This document shows positions 1 to 7,818 of a stretch of DNA of 64,000 nucleotides, one piece after another. The stretch covers positions 801,858-865,857 of the forward strand of contig NZ_MBUA01000012.1 in assembly GCF_014332695.1 (NCBI RefSeq), read 5' to 3'. The notes under the pieces are model-generated. The model did no database searches. It was not told the DNA's origin and worked only from the letters and a program-made list of their open reading frames with translations. The position numbers and the translations under genes are program-made. Numbering within the stretch: position 1 is the first letter of the stretch; the number at the start of each line of letters is the position of its first letter. Source of the DNA: Flavihumibacter stibioxidans (lineage in GTDB: Bacteria; Bacteroidota; Bacteroidia; Chitinophagales; Chitinophagaceae).

Positions 1-2440
1 CAAGGTCAAACTGTTTGTTCAGTTCCCATCCCAGGTTGCTGTTGGAGAAAGTACCCGGCGCCAGTCCGTTTACGATCGAACCGCTGCCGGATCCAAGCAC
101 ATAATTCTGGTTGGCGATCAGACCGATATGGTCGTAGTTGCCAATAAAATTGTTACCGGTGATACCGTAGCTCGCACGCAGGCGCAGGTCATCCAGCCAG
201 TTTACGCCCATCATGAAATCTTCTTCCGTAACGCGCCAGCCGGCGGAGACAGATGGGAAAGTGCCCCATTTATTGTCGGAACCAAAACGGGAGGAACCAT
301 CGCGGCGGACAGTTGCCGTCAGCATGTATTTCCTGTCGTAGCTGTAGTTAACCCTTGCCAGGTAGGAAAGCAATGACCATTGCTGGCGGTCGGAACTGCC
401 ACCATTGATGATGCCGGCATTGATCGTTTGTACCAGGTCGTTAGGGTAATTGGTTGCAGATACAAAATTGCTTTCGAAATTCTCTTTCTGGATGGTATAA
501 CCGAGAACGGAATTAACACTGTGTTTGCCCACAGACTTATTATAGGCAAGTGTAAATTCAGACAACCAGTTAACGTTCTCTGTACTGGTGGCGGTACCGA
601 TGGGAATAGATGGCGGCGGTGCTCCGTCCCGGCCGATGATGGAAGGAACGAAGGTACGCTGCCTTGCCGTACGGATATCCGTACCTACCAGGGCTTTGAA
701 TTTCAGGTCCTTCAACAGTTCGATCTCGGCAAAACTGGTTCCCAGCAAACGGAATCGGCCCCAGTTATTTACTTTTTCCTTAGCGGTCTTAACCGGGTTC
801 TCCACGCTGCTGAAACCATAGCCAAGGTTCAGTCCGGTTGTATAGGTTCCGTCAGGGTTGTAAACCGGCAGGTGCGGCGACATCAGCAGGGCTGAAAGGA
901 TCACGGCGCCACCACTCCAGTGGCCTTCTGCATCACTCACATTGCTGGTGGTGTAGGTGGGCGTCAGGTTGGCGCCAACCTTAATGCGATCGGACAATTG
1001 CGATTCAACGTTCAGCTTGAAATTGTACCGTTTGAAATCGCCGTTGATCACCACGCCATCCTGGTCGAGGTAACCGGCAGACATATAATATTTTGTCCTG
1101 TCATTGCCACCGGAAAAACTCAACTGGTAATTCCTGATGGGGGCTTTCCGGAATATTTCTTCCTGCCAGTCGGTTCCTTTTCCCAGCGATGCGGGATCAG
1201 CAAGGAAGGGGGGAAGCCGGTAGATCACGTTATTGCGGACCGTATTGTCATCGGTGATCAAACCACCGCGGTCAACCCAGGCATTGTTCCGGGTTTCATT
1301 GATATAGTTGGCAAAACCTTCCGCGTCCAGCAGGTCGATTTTCTTCGCCACTTCCTGGTAACCGGTATATACATCGAGGTTAATCCTGGCCGCACCCGAT
1401 TTACCGGATTTGGTGGTAATGATCACTACGCCGTTTGACCCGCGTGAACCATAAATAGCCGTAGCGGACGCGTCTTTCAGCACCTGGATGGATTCAATAT
1501 CATTTGGATTGAGTGTGTTCAGCGGGTTATTGAGCTGGTTGTAATCGTTGCTGACAGGAAACCCGTCGATCACATACAAAGGCTCATTGCCGGCACTCAG
1601 GGAACCGGATCCCCTGACCCTGACCGTTACACCGCCACCGGGACTACCCGAAGTCTGTGCCACCTGCACGCCTGCGATCTGACCTGCCAGGGCAGCATCC
1701 ACACTGGTAACGGGCTGGTCTTTCAGTTTTTTAGCCGGCAGGGTTGCAATGGCGCCGGTAACATCCTTCCGTTCCTGTGTGCCATAACCAACAACCACAA
1801 CCGATTTCAGGCTGTTGTCATCTTCCTTCATCACCACTGAAATATTCCTGCCGGACTTCAGTAACACTTCCTGCATCACGTATCCGGTGTAGGAAATAAC
1901 CAGTACCGTTCCTTCCGGCAACTCGGGGATCCTGAAAGTGCCCGTTGCATCTGATACGGTTGCTTTGGTGGTGCCCTTTACCCGGATGGTGGCACCCGGC
2001 ATCGGGTTACCCTTTTCATCCGTGATGGTACCGATGACCTCTACCGGAGGCAGGGCATCATCTGCCGGCCTGCTATCAGCCTCTTTCTTTACCACAACAA
2101 TCGTGTTATTGTCAATGGCATAAGTAAAAGGCTGGTTGCGGAAGATCTCATCCAAAGCTTTTGGGAGGGGCACATTACGAAGTTTCAGGGTCACAGGCTG
2201 TGCATCCCTGAGTTCGTTGTACTTGTAAAAAAAGAAATGACCGCTTTGCCGGCCGATTTCCGATAATGCCTTTTCCAGTGAAATGCCCTTCCCAGACAAG
2301 CTAATCTGCGAATAGGTACGGGCACTCAGCTGAAGGCATCCAAACAGTAAAAAAATGGCAGTCAGTTTCATGTAAAAAACCGTTTGTGAAGCCGGCAGAC
2401 CCATGCGGTGAAGGGCCCTGCCGATAACGTTAATTTGCAT
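1..2440 (-). CDS. SusC-family TonB-dependent receptor with STN domain (3' end cut by window edge)
   Basis: This outer-membrane receptor would import oligosaccharides and signal their presence. About 813 codons are visible; the family usually exceeds 1,100 residues, so the end of the barrel lies left of the window. From the ATG at 2440 there is a 23-residue extension and then a signal peptide starting MKLTAIFLLF; this two-part N-terminus is common in STN-SusC proteins of this family. An STN domain (about 45-110), a carboxypeptidase-like beta domain (about 130-210) and a plug follow, with the SusC signatures LYVIDGFP and ATAIYGSRGSNG. The STN domain implies control through the FecR and ECF sigma genes immediately upstream on the same strand. 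No SusD partner is visible; it is probably off the left edge. Confidence 0.93.
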   Translation of the reverse strand, partial: MQINVIGRALHRMGLPASQTVFYMKLTAIFLLFGCLQLSARTYSQISLSGKGISLEKALSEIGRQSGHFFFYKYNELRDAQPVTLKLRNVPLPKALDEIFRNQPFTYAIDNNTIVVVKKEADSRPADDALPPVEVIGTITDEKGNPMPGATIRVKGTTKATVSDATGTFRIPELPEGTVLVISYTGYVMQEVLLKSGRNISVVMKEDDNSLKSVVVVGYGTQERKDVTGAIATLPAKKLKDQPVTSVDAALAGQIAGVQVAQTSGSPGGGVTVRVRGSGSLSAGNEPLYVIDGFPVSNDYNQLNNPLNTLNPNDIESIQVLKDASATAIYGSRGSNGVVIITTKSGKSGAARINLDVYTGYQEVAKKIDLLDAEGFANYINETRNNAWVDRGGLITDDNTVRNNVIYRLPPFLADPASLGKGTDWQEEIFRKAPIRNYQLSFSGGNDRTKYYMSAGYLDQDGVVINGDFKRYNFKLNVESQLSDRIKVGANLTPTYTTSNVSDAEGHWSGGAVILSALLMSPHLPVYNPDGTYTTGLNLGYGFSSVENPVKTAKEKVNNWGRFRLLGTSFAEIELLKDLKFKALVGTDIRTARQRTFVPSIIGRDGAPPPSIPIGTATSTENVNWLSEFTLAYNKSVGKHSVNSVLGYTIQKENFESNFVSATNYPNDLVQTINAGIINGGSSDRQQWSLLSYLARVNYSYDRKYMLTATVRRDGSSRFGSDNKWGTFPSVSAGWRVTEEDFMMGVNWLDDLRLRASYGITGNNFIGNYDHIGLIANQNYVLGSGSGSIVNGLAPGTFSNSNLGWELNKQFDL

Positions 2441-2575
2441 ACATTTGAGCAGTTTGGGTTATTGATTTATTATTCTTTCGCGAGAATCTTTACTGAAATG
2501 ATCCAACTGGTCCGAAAGGACCGAAACCGGTTGTGTTGGTAGCACTTCCGGTTTTTTTTTGAACCATTTCAGCTA

Positions 2576-3748
2576 CTATTTTATACCGATGATTACTGTT
2601 TTGTGTTCGATCCTGAAAGGCACTTTACTGAGTTGCAGGATCCTGAGTACACCTGAAATATTTTCACTCCGTTTGATCTTTCCGACAAACACGTCTTCCG
2701 GTATTTTTCCTTCGTATTCCACCTCCACATCATACCACCTGGCCACCTGTCGCATGATGGTCTGGATATCGGCCTTATTGAATTTGAAATAACCGTCCTT
2801 CCAGGCTGTTGCCTCCTCCGTATCTGCAGGAGCAACGGTAAGCTTTCCATTCCTGGTGGCCGCCGATTGTTGTCCCGGCATCAGGATCCTGGCAATCTTA
2901 TTATCCGCAGAGCCAATATTCACTTCCACCCTGCCTTCGAGCAGTGTAGTCCGGAGCGCCGCTTCGTCATCGTATGCATTCACATTAAAATGCGTTCCCA
3001 GCACCCTGATGGTTTGTAGTGCCGACCTCACAAAAAATGGCTGTTCCTTATTGGGCGCCACTTCAAAATAGGCTTCGCCATTGAGTTCCACCATCCTTTC
3101 CTTTCCAATGAACTGTGCCGGGAACTTCAATGTGGTAGCGGCATTCAGCCATACCCTGGTACCATCTGAAAGGGTGAGCTGGTACTGTCCGGCACGCGGG
3201 GTTGAAATGGTATTATACGCCAGTACCGGTTGAACTGGCGCTTCATCGTTTTCGGTGAGATAGACCAGTTTTCCTTCAGCAGTTTTCCTGATCAGGGTGG
3301 CTCCCTGTTTGGAGAGGTCGCCGTTGCGGGCATCATCCAGCGCAAGGCTGGAGCCATCTGCCAGTATGAGGATCGCCTTGTTGCCGCCGGGAGCGATATC
3401 GGTGGGTTCCTCTTGCTGCAAGGCAACCGGTTGGGGCTGGACAGGTTCATGTTTCACCAGGAAATAGGCCCCTGCCCCCAGCATGAGTACAATCAGGGCT
3501 GCTGCGGAAAGCCGACGAAACCATACCAGGCGCAGCACAGGACCGGATGCTTCATTCTGTATGGCAGCCGCTATCTCCGACCTCATCTCCTGTTTCAGCA
3601 ATTCTTTTGATGCCGGGTCCTTAGCTGACAATCCATTGTCACTATATTCAAACAGGTCATAATAAGCGTGTAAAAAATCAATTTCTTCCTGCGTCGCAGA
3701 TCCTTCGCGATATTTTTTAAGCAATTGCAGGAACTCTTGCTGGTTCAT
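2576..3748 (-). CDS. FecR-type anti-sigma factor
   Basis: This inner-membrane anti-sigma factor relays the state of the STN-containing SusC to the ECF sigma factor encoded just upstream. The protein has 390 residues: a short cytoplasmic part, one membrane helix at about 80-98, a periplasmic FecR domain (about 185-285, with TPRAGQYQLTLSDGT and GEAYFEV) and a C-terminal DUF4974-like domain (about 320-388). The start is placed at the second Met (MNQQEFLQLL), which matches the usual beginning of these proteins; an ATG four codons upstream at 3760 is possible. The order sigma, fecR, susC on one strand is the classic trans-envelope signalling unit. The DUF4974 region resembles STN, which is family knowledge rather than something measured here. 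Confidence 0.93.
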   Translation of the reverse strand: MNQQEFLQLLKKYREGSATQEEIDFLHAYYDLFEYSDNGLSAKDPASKELLKQEMRSEIAAAIQNEASGPVLRLVWFRRLSAAALIVLMLGAGAYFLVKHEPVQPQPVALQQEEPTDIAPGGNKAILILADGSSLALDDARNGDLSKQGATLIRKTAEGKLVYLTENDEAPVQPVLAYNTISTPRAGQYQLTLSDGTRVWLNAATTLKFPAQFIGKERMVELNGEAYFEVAPNKEQPFFVRSALQTIRVLGTHFNVNAYDDEAALRTTLLEGRVEVNIGSADNKIARILMPGQQSAATRNGKLTVAPADTEEATAWKDGYFKFNKADIQTIMRQVARWYDVEVEYEGKIPEDVFVGKIKRSENISGVLRILQLSKVPFRIEHKTVIIGIK

Positions 3749-3822
3749 GTGGGGAGGCATTTAATACAAGACCGGTGAATTGAAAAAAATCCCACCAACC
3801 CTGCAGTTTTTTTAAATAAATC

Positions 3823-4395
3823 TTAGTCGAGGAGGAATAGTACAGCGAAAAAAAGAAGGGATTCACGCAGGCGGGCAACGCTTTTGCCCAATTGGTTCTG
3901 CACAGTTTTCCGGGAAATATCAAGCTTTTCGGCAATTTCTTCGGTACTGAGGTCGTGCTGGAAACGCATCCTGAAAATCTGTTGCTGCGATGGCGTAAGG
4001 GATTGCACCATGGCATCATAAAGTTTCAGGAATTCTTTTTCCATCAGGTCCGCATCAGCCTTGTCGCCCGCGGTTTTCAACTGCAGCAGCAATAAAGGCA
4101 CCGGTACAAACCGGTTTTCCTTTTCCATTTTTTTCAGCACATTATTGCGAACGGCTGTGAGCAGGTATGCCTTCAGGTTGGAGATTTCCAGTTCATTGCG
4201 CCGCAGCCAGACCTGCAAAAAAATATCCTGGGTAATGTCTTTTGCCGAGGATTCATCACGCAGACGTTTATACGCTGCGGTATAAACGGCCTCCCAATAC
4301 CTGTCATAGAGGGCATCGAACGCAAGATTGCTTCCGGATTTAAGTTCCATCAGCAGTTGGTGGTCATTGGTTATCTGTGCAGTTTCTATGGGCAT
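3823..4395 (-). CDS. ECF RNA polymerase sigma factor
   Basis: This 190-residue extracytoplasmic-function sigma factor should direct transcription of the adjacent glycan locus when released by FecR. Region 2 lies at about 25-95 (FDALYDRYWEAVYTAAYKR, then DITQDIFLQVW) and region 4 at about 125-180, with the helix-turn-helix TEEIAEKLDISRKTVQNQL. The C-terminus ends in a hydrophobic patch (LLFFAVLFLLD). The gene lies 52 bp downstream of the GH88 gene, and a clear TAnnTTTG promoter box sits in that gap, so it can be transcribed separately from the hydrolases. Confidence 0.95.
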   Translation of the reverse strand: MPIETAQITNDHQLLMELKSGSNLAFDALYDRYWEAVYTAAYKRLRDESSAKDITQDIFLQVWLRRNELEISNLKAYLLTAVRNNVLKKMEKENRFVPVPLLLLQLKTAGDKADADLMEKEFLKLYDAMVQSLTPSQQQIFRMRFQHDLSTEEIAEKLDISRKTVQNQLGKSVARLRESLLFFAVLFLLD

Positions 4396-4410
4396 CAGGA
4401 ATGGTTATTT

Positions 4411-4418
4411 CAAAAGTA
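4411..4418 (-). promoter_or_regulatory. Putative -7 promoter element for the ECF sigma gene
   Basis: Read on the minus strand this is TACTTTTG, an exact match to the Bacteroidota -7 consensus TAnnTTTG, 16-23 bases upstream of the sigma ATG. No convincing -33 box is seen. The predicted leader is very short. Confidence 0.5.
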
Positions 4419-4447
4419 TCGTTTTTCCCAACACATAAGATTTGTTA

Positions 4448-5710
4448 TTACTCCCTTCCGAGATTCATTTTAATATACCGGTGCATTGCCTCCAGGAAAT
4501 AATAATCAGCATAAATCAATGGCACATCCACTTCCCTGTCACTGGGGAGGTTACCCACGCTATGTTTCAGTAAAAAATAAGGATTGCTGCCGGTATCATT
4601 CAGGTACTCCGGCCGGCTGAGTGATTCCAGCATATTTGCAGCTGCGTCATAATATTTTTTCCTGCGTTTTCCGTCGCAATATTCACTTAATTCCAGCAGT
4701 GCCGATGCTGTGATGGAAGCAGCTGAAACATCCCGCGGAACCGGGTTGTATTTGTTTGGGTCATAAGCCCAGTCAGGCTTATACCCCTTCTGCCCGGCGT
4801 TGAAATCCCAAAGCGGAATCCTGTCTGCCGGAAGCCTTTTATTATCCAGGTAAAAATCTGCCATACCAATGGCCGTCTGAAGGAATCGCCGGTCTTTTGT
4901 AAACCGGTAAGTGGCGGTGAACCCATAAATACCCCAGGCCTGACCCCTTGACCAGGCTGAGTTATCTGAAAACCCCTGCAGGGTCTGCTGATGGAGCATT
5001 TTACCCGAAACCGGATCATAATTCACCACGTGGAAAGAACTGTGATCGGGCCTGACATGGTTCTTCCTGGTGGTTTCGGCGTGTTTCACTGCAATGTGGT
5101 AAAAGCTGGAATCGCCGGTTTCCTTTGCTGCCCAAAACAGCAATTCAAGGTTCATCATATTATCCATGATAACCGGGAATTGCCAATGGTTGCGGCCATC
5201 TTTTGACCTGCGTGCCGGCCAGGACTGGATGCTGCCGACAACAGGGGAATACCGTTTGCAGAGGGAGCGGGCCGATTGCACCAGGATGGGCTTGTAGGAT
5301 TCATTGCCCGTAAGCCGGAGACCGTTTCCATAACTGCTGAACATCATGAAACCGATATCATGGTGGACGGTATTAAATTGGTTGGATTCAAGTGAAGCCG
5401 TCCATTCCTCCGCAGCTTTTTTCCATTTTGCATCGCCGGTGAATTCAAACATAAACCAGAGGCAACCGGGCCAGAAGCCGCCTGTCCATTCATCGATACC
5501 ATAATAAAAAAGGCTGCCGTCCTTATTCAGCGAATGCGGGTATTTGGACTTGTCCGTAGCTGTTAGTAACAACTGGTCATAGCGCTTTTCCGCCACCTGG
5601 AAATTTCTTTCTATCAGTTGCATTTTAATGGTTCCTGACCAGGAAAGCAGGGAAAAAGACAAAGCAACTATTACCGATATGGCCAATAGCCAATGGAATC
5701 GCATTCTCAT
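4448..5710 (-). CDS. GH88/GH105-type unsaturated glucuronyl or rhamnogalacturonyl hydrolase
   Basis: This enzyme would hydrate and release the 4,5-unsaturated uronic acid left at the non-reducing end of oligosaccharides by polysaccharide lyases. It has 420 residues with a hydrophobic N-terminal signal or anchor (about 8-25) and an (alpha/alpha)6-barrel pattern. The two aspartates expected in this family are seen in HHDIGFM and in IMDNMMNLEL. The SRGQAWGIYGF motif is also typical. It is the last hydrolase before the sigma/fecR/susC genes and suggests a pectin, rhamnogalacturonan or glycosaminoglycan-like substrate. The GH88 versus GH105 split cannot be settled from sequence reading alone; length and motifs lean to GH88. 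Confidence 0.9.
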   Translation of the reverse strand: MRMRFHWLLAISVIVALSFSLLSWSGTIKMQLIERNFQVAEKRYDQLLLTATDKSKYPHSLNKDGSLFYYGIDEWTGGFWPGCLWFMFEFTGDAKWKKAAEEWTASLESNQFNTVHHDIGFMMFSSYGNGLRLTGNESYKPILVQSARSLCKRYSPVVGSIQSWPARRSKDGRNHWQFPVIMDNMMNLELLFWAAKETGDSSFYHIAVKHAETTRKNHVRPDHSSFHVVNYDPVSGKMLHQQTLQGFSDNSAWSRGQAWGIYGFTATYRFTKDRRFLQTAIGMADFYLDNKRLPADRIPLWDFNAGQKGYKPDWAYDPNKYNPVPRDVSAASITASALLELSEYCDGKRRKKYYDAAANMLESLSRPEYLNDTGSNPYFLLKHSVGNLPSDREVDVPLIYADYYFLEAMHRYIKMNLGRE

Positions 5711-5767
5711 GAAAACAGTGTTGGTTTTTTAAAATGGCAACCTACTGTTCATAAGACCGGCGAAACC

Positions 5768-5819
5768 GGAAAAGTCCCACGGTCGGGAAAAATATTTTTC
5801 CCGACCGTGGGACTTTTCC
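5768..5819. repeat. Perfect 52-bp palindrome
   Basis: Two 26-bp arms with no spacer are exact reverse complements. The outer part contains AAAAGTCCCACGGTCGGG and the centre is AAAAATATTTTT. It fills the gap between the GH127 stop (5824) and the GH88 start (5710), both on the minus strand. On the plus strand it is followed by a T run (5820-5825), so it would work as a terminator only for plus-strand transcripts. On the minus strand it would form a strong hairpin within the operon, possibly affecting mRNA processing or relative expression. Confidence 0.9.
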
Positions 5820-5823
5820 TTTT

Positions 5824-7782
5824 TTAATAATTCACCCTGATCTCTTCGAAATACCTTGGCAGCCAGACCTGCATGGGGCTGCTGCCGCGGTTGTTCCAAC
5901 TGAAATAAGGGATGGCGGTGATGGTTTGCGGGCTGGTGGTCACGGATTTTTTATCGGCGCTGATGGTGGTAACCGGCGCTTCAAAACTGATGGTATGGAT
6001 GCCTCCCAGCAGGTCGGGACGGTGGGTCACGGTAAAAGCGGGTTGTTCGGGTATCACGAAATTCCAGGCGGCGTTGTTATTGTCTTTACCTTCCACACAG
6101 TACACCAGGGGACCATATTGCAGGGCAAGGCGGTTGGCATTTTGCTTCAGTTCGGGGCGGCTGGTTACGAGGCGGGGCTCCAGGGGAAAATCAACCGTTA
6201 CCCGGTCGCCTTTTGACCAGGTGCGGGTGATCACCGCATAGCCGTTCTCCAGGGAATAGTCCACCGCTTTGCCATTAACGGTGATGGATGGCCGTAGATC
6301 TTTTTTGTCGGCATACCGGTATAGTTCACCCGGAACCGGCTGATTCAGCCAACCCGGGACCCGCAGGCGGAGGGAAAAGGATTTTTTACGGTCAGGCTGC
6401 ACCGTTAGTGTCGTATTTCCCTTCCAGGGGTAACCGGTTTGCAGTTGCAGGTTTACCCCGGTTCCGCCGATAGTCAGTTTCGTGCTGCTGCCGATATACA
6501 GGTTTACCCAGATGCCGTCAGTTGAAGTATTGTAAATGTAATTTCCCAGCGAAGCCACCAGTCGCGCAATATTGGAGGGACAGCAGGCGGTGCCGAACCA
6601 TTCCCTTCGGTTATGCGTTCCTGTGGAGGCCAGCGGGTTGCCGTAGAAAAAATGATCCCCGCTGAGCGACAAGCCATCCAGTGCCGCATTGTAGAGGCTG
6701 CGTTCCAGCACATCCACATATTTGGCATCGCCCGTGAGCATGTTCATGCGCTGGTTCCAGAATACCATTCCCACCGAAGCGCAGGTTTCGCTGTAAGCCA
6801 GTTCATTCGGAAGGTCGTAGTCGACCCCAAACCCTTCATTGCGCGCCTGGGCGCCGATGCCGCCGGTGAGGTACATATTGCGGTACACCACATCTTCCCA
6901 AACCTTTTTCATGGCATTCACATAACCGGCATCGTTAGTAACGGCGGCCACATCTGCAGCCCCGGTATAGAGGTACATGGCCCGAACGGCATGGCCGGTA
7001 ATTTCTTTCTGGTCCTTCACCGGCACTTCGTCCTGGCAGTATTTCGGGTCCTTCCACTGGTCCCAGATCACGCCCTTGCCATACCCATGTCCACGCTGTT
7101 CCAGGAACCACCTGGACAACTCCAGGTATTTGTTGTCGCCGGTATGGTGATAGAGTTTCATCAGGGCCAGTTCAATTTCCTGGTGGCCGCTTACCCAGGG
7201 GCGGTTGGCCAGGCGAAACACCGAATCAATATGTGCCGCAAGGCGGATGGCCACATCCAGCAGTTGTCTTTTACCGGTTGTGTTGTGGTAGGCAATGGCT
7301 GCTTCGACCAGGTGACCCGCACAATAGTCCTCGTGCTTCTCCATATCAGTCCAGCGCTTATCCAGTCCCGTTAAAGTATAATAGGTATTCAGGTAGCCGT
7401 CGGGTAATTGTGCGGCGGCAATTTTAGCGATCCATTCGTCGGCCTTTGCCTCCAGGGCCGCATCGGGGTTGTTTCGCAGCGAATAAGCCATGGCTTCCAG
7501 GGCCTTGTACACATCGGAGTCGTCGTAATAGATGCCCTCGAATTTCCCCGGCAGGTGGGTGGCCGCTCTTTCAAAATTGCGGATGCGCCCGGTTTTATTC
7601 TCGGTGTAATCTATGCAGGCTTTGATCGTAACATCTGCCACGGATTTCATTCGCGGAGACCAGAAGTCATCGGTTATGCTTACCTGTGAAAAGGAAACAG
7701 GGTATAGTTTTTGGAGGGACTGGCTGCGGGCGGTGACTGCCAGGAGCAGCAGGCCGAGTGCAATCGGGATATTTTTTACCAT
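5824..7782 (-). CDS. GH127 beta-L-arabinofuranosidase
   Basis: This is a 652-residue secreted retaining glycosidase that would remove beta-L-arabinofuranose using a zinc-bound cysteine nucleophile. A signal peptide is visible (IPIALGLLLLAVTARSQS). Residues known from Bifidobacterium HypBA1 are all present in order: the general acid Glu in ARNEGFG, the zinc ligands Glu and Cys in AYSETCAS, and the Cys-Cys pair in TACCPSN. The spacing between the acid Glu and the ligand Glu (16 residues) equals that in HypBA1. Start at ATG 7782 gives a good signal sequence. It follows the fusion gene at 7819 by about 36 bp and is probably cotranscribed. The liberated arabinose could feed the ara operon at the right end of the window. 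Confidence 0.95.
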   Translation of the reverse strand: MVKNIPIALGLLLLAVTARSQSLQKLYPVSFSQVSITDDFWSPRMKSVADVTIKACIDYTENKTGRIRNFERAATHLPGKFEGIYYDDSDVYKALEAMAYSLRNNPDAALEAKADEWIAKIAAAQLPDGYLNTYYTLTGLDKRWTDMEKHEDYCAGHLVEAAIAYHNTTGKRQLLDVAIRLAAHIDSVFRLANRPWVSGHQEIELALMKLYHHTGDNKYLELSRWFLEQRGHGYGKGVIWDQWKDPKYCQDEVPVKDQKEITGHAVRAMYLYTGAADVAAVTNDAGYVNAMKKVWEDVVYRNMYLTGGIGAQARNEGFGVDYDLPNELAYSETCASVGMVFWNQRMNMLTGDAKYVDVLERSLYNAALDGLSLSGDHFFYGNPLASTGTHNRREWFGTACCPSNIARLVASLGNYIYNTSTDGIWVNLYIGSSTKLTIGGTGVNLQLQTGYPWKGNTTLTVQPDRKKSFSLRLRVPGWLNQPVPGELYRYADKKDLRPSITVNGKAVDYSLENGYAVITRTWSKGDRVTVDFPLEPRLVTSRPELKQNANRLALQYGPLVYCVEGKDNNNAAWNFVIPEQPAFTVTHRPDLLGGIHTISFEAPVTTISADKKSVTTSPQTITAIPYFSWNNRGSSPMQVWLPRYFEEIRVNY

Positions 7783-7818
7783 GACTATAGATTAGACTTT
7801 GAAAAGTTAACCATTAAA

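Noticed and set aside
3230-3610. Plus-strand frame opposite fecR
   Set aside because: Antisense to a gene with clear FecR and DUF4974 patterns; no independent support.
6613-7374. Open frame of 253 codons on the plus strand opposite GH127
   Set aside because: It is antisense to a gene with complete catalytic motifs, and its composition reflects codon bias of the real gene; no domain or start signal is visible.
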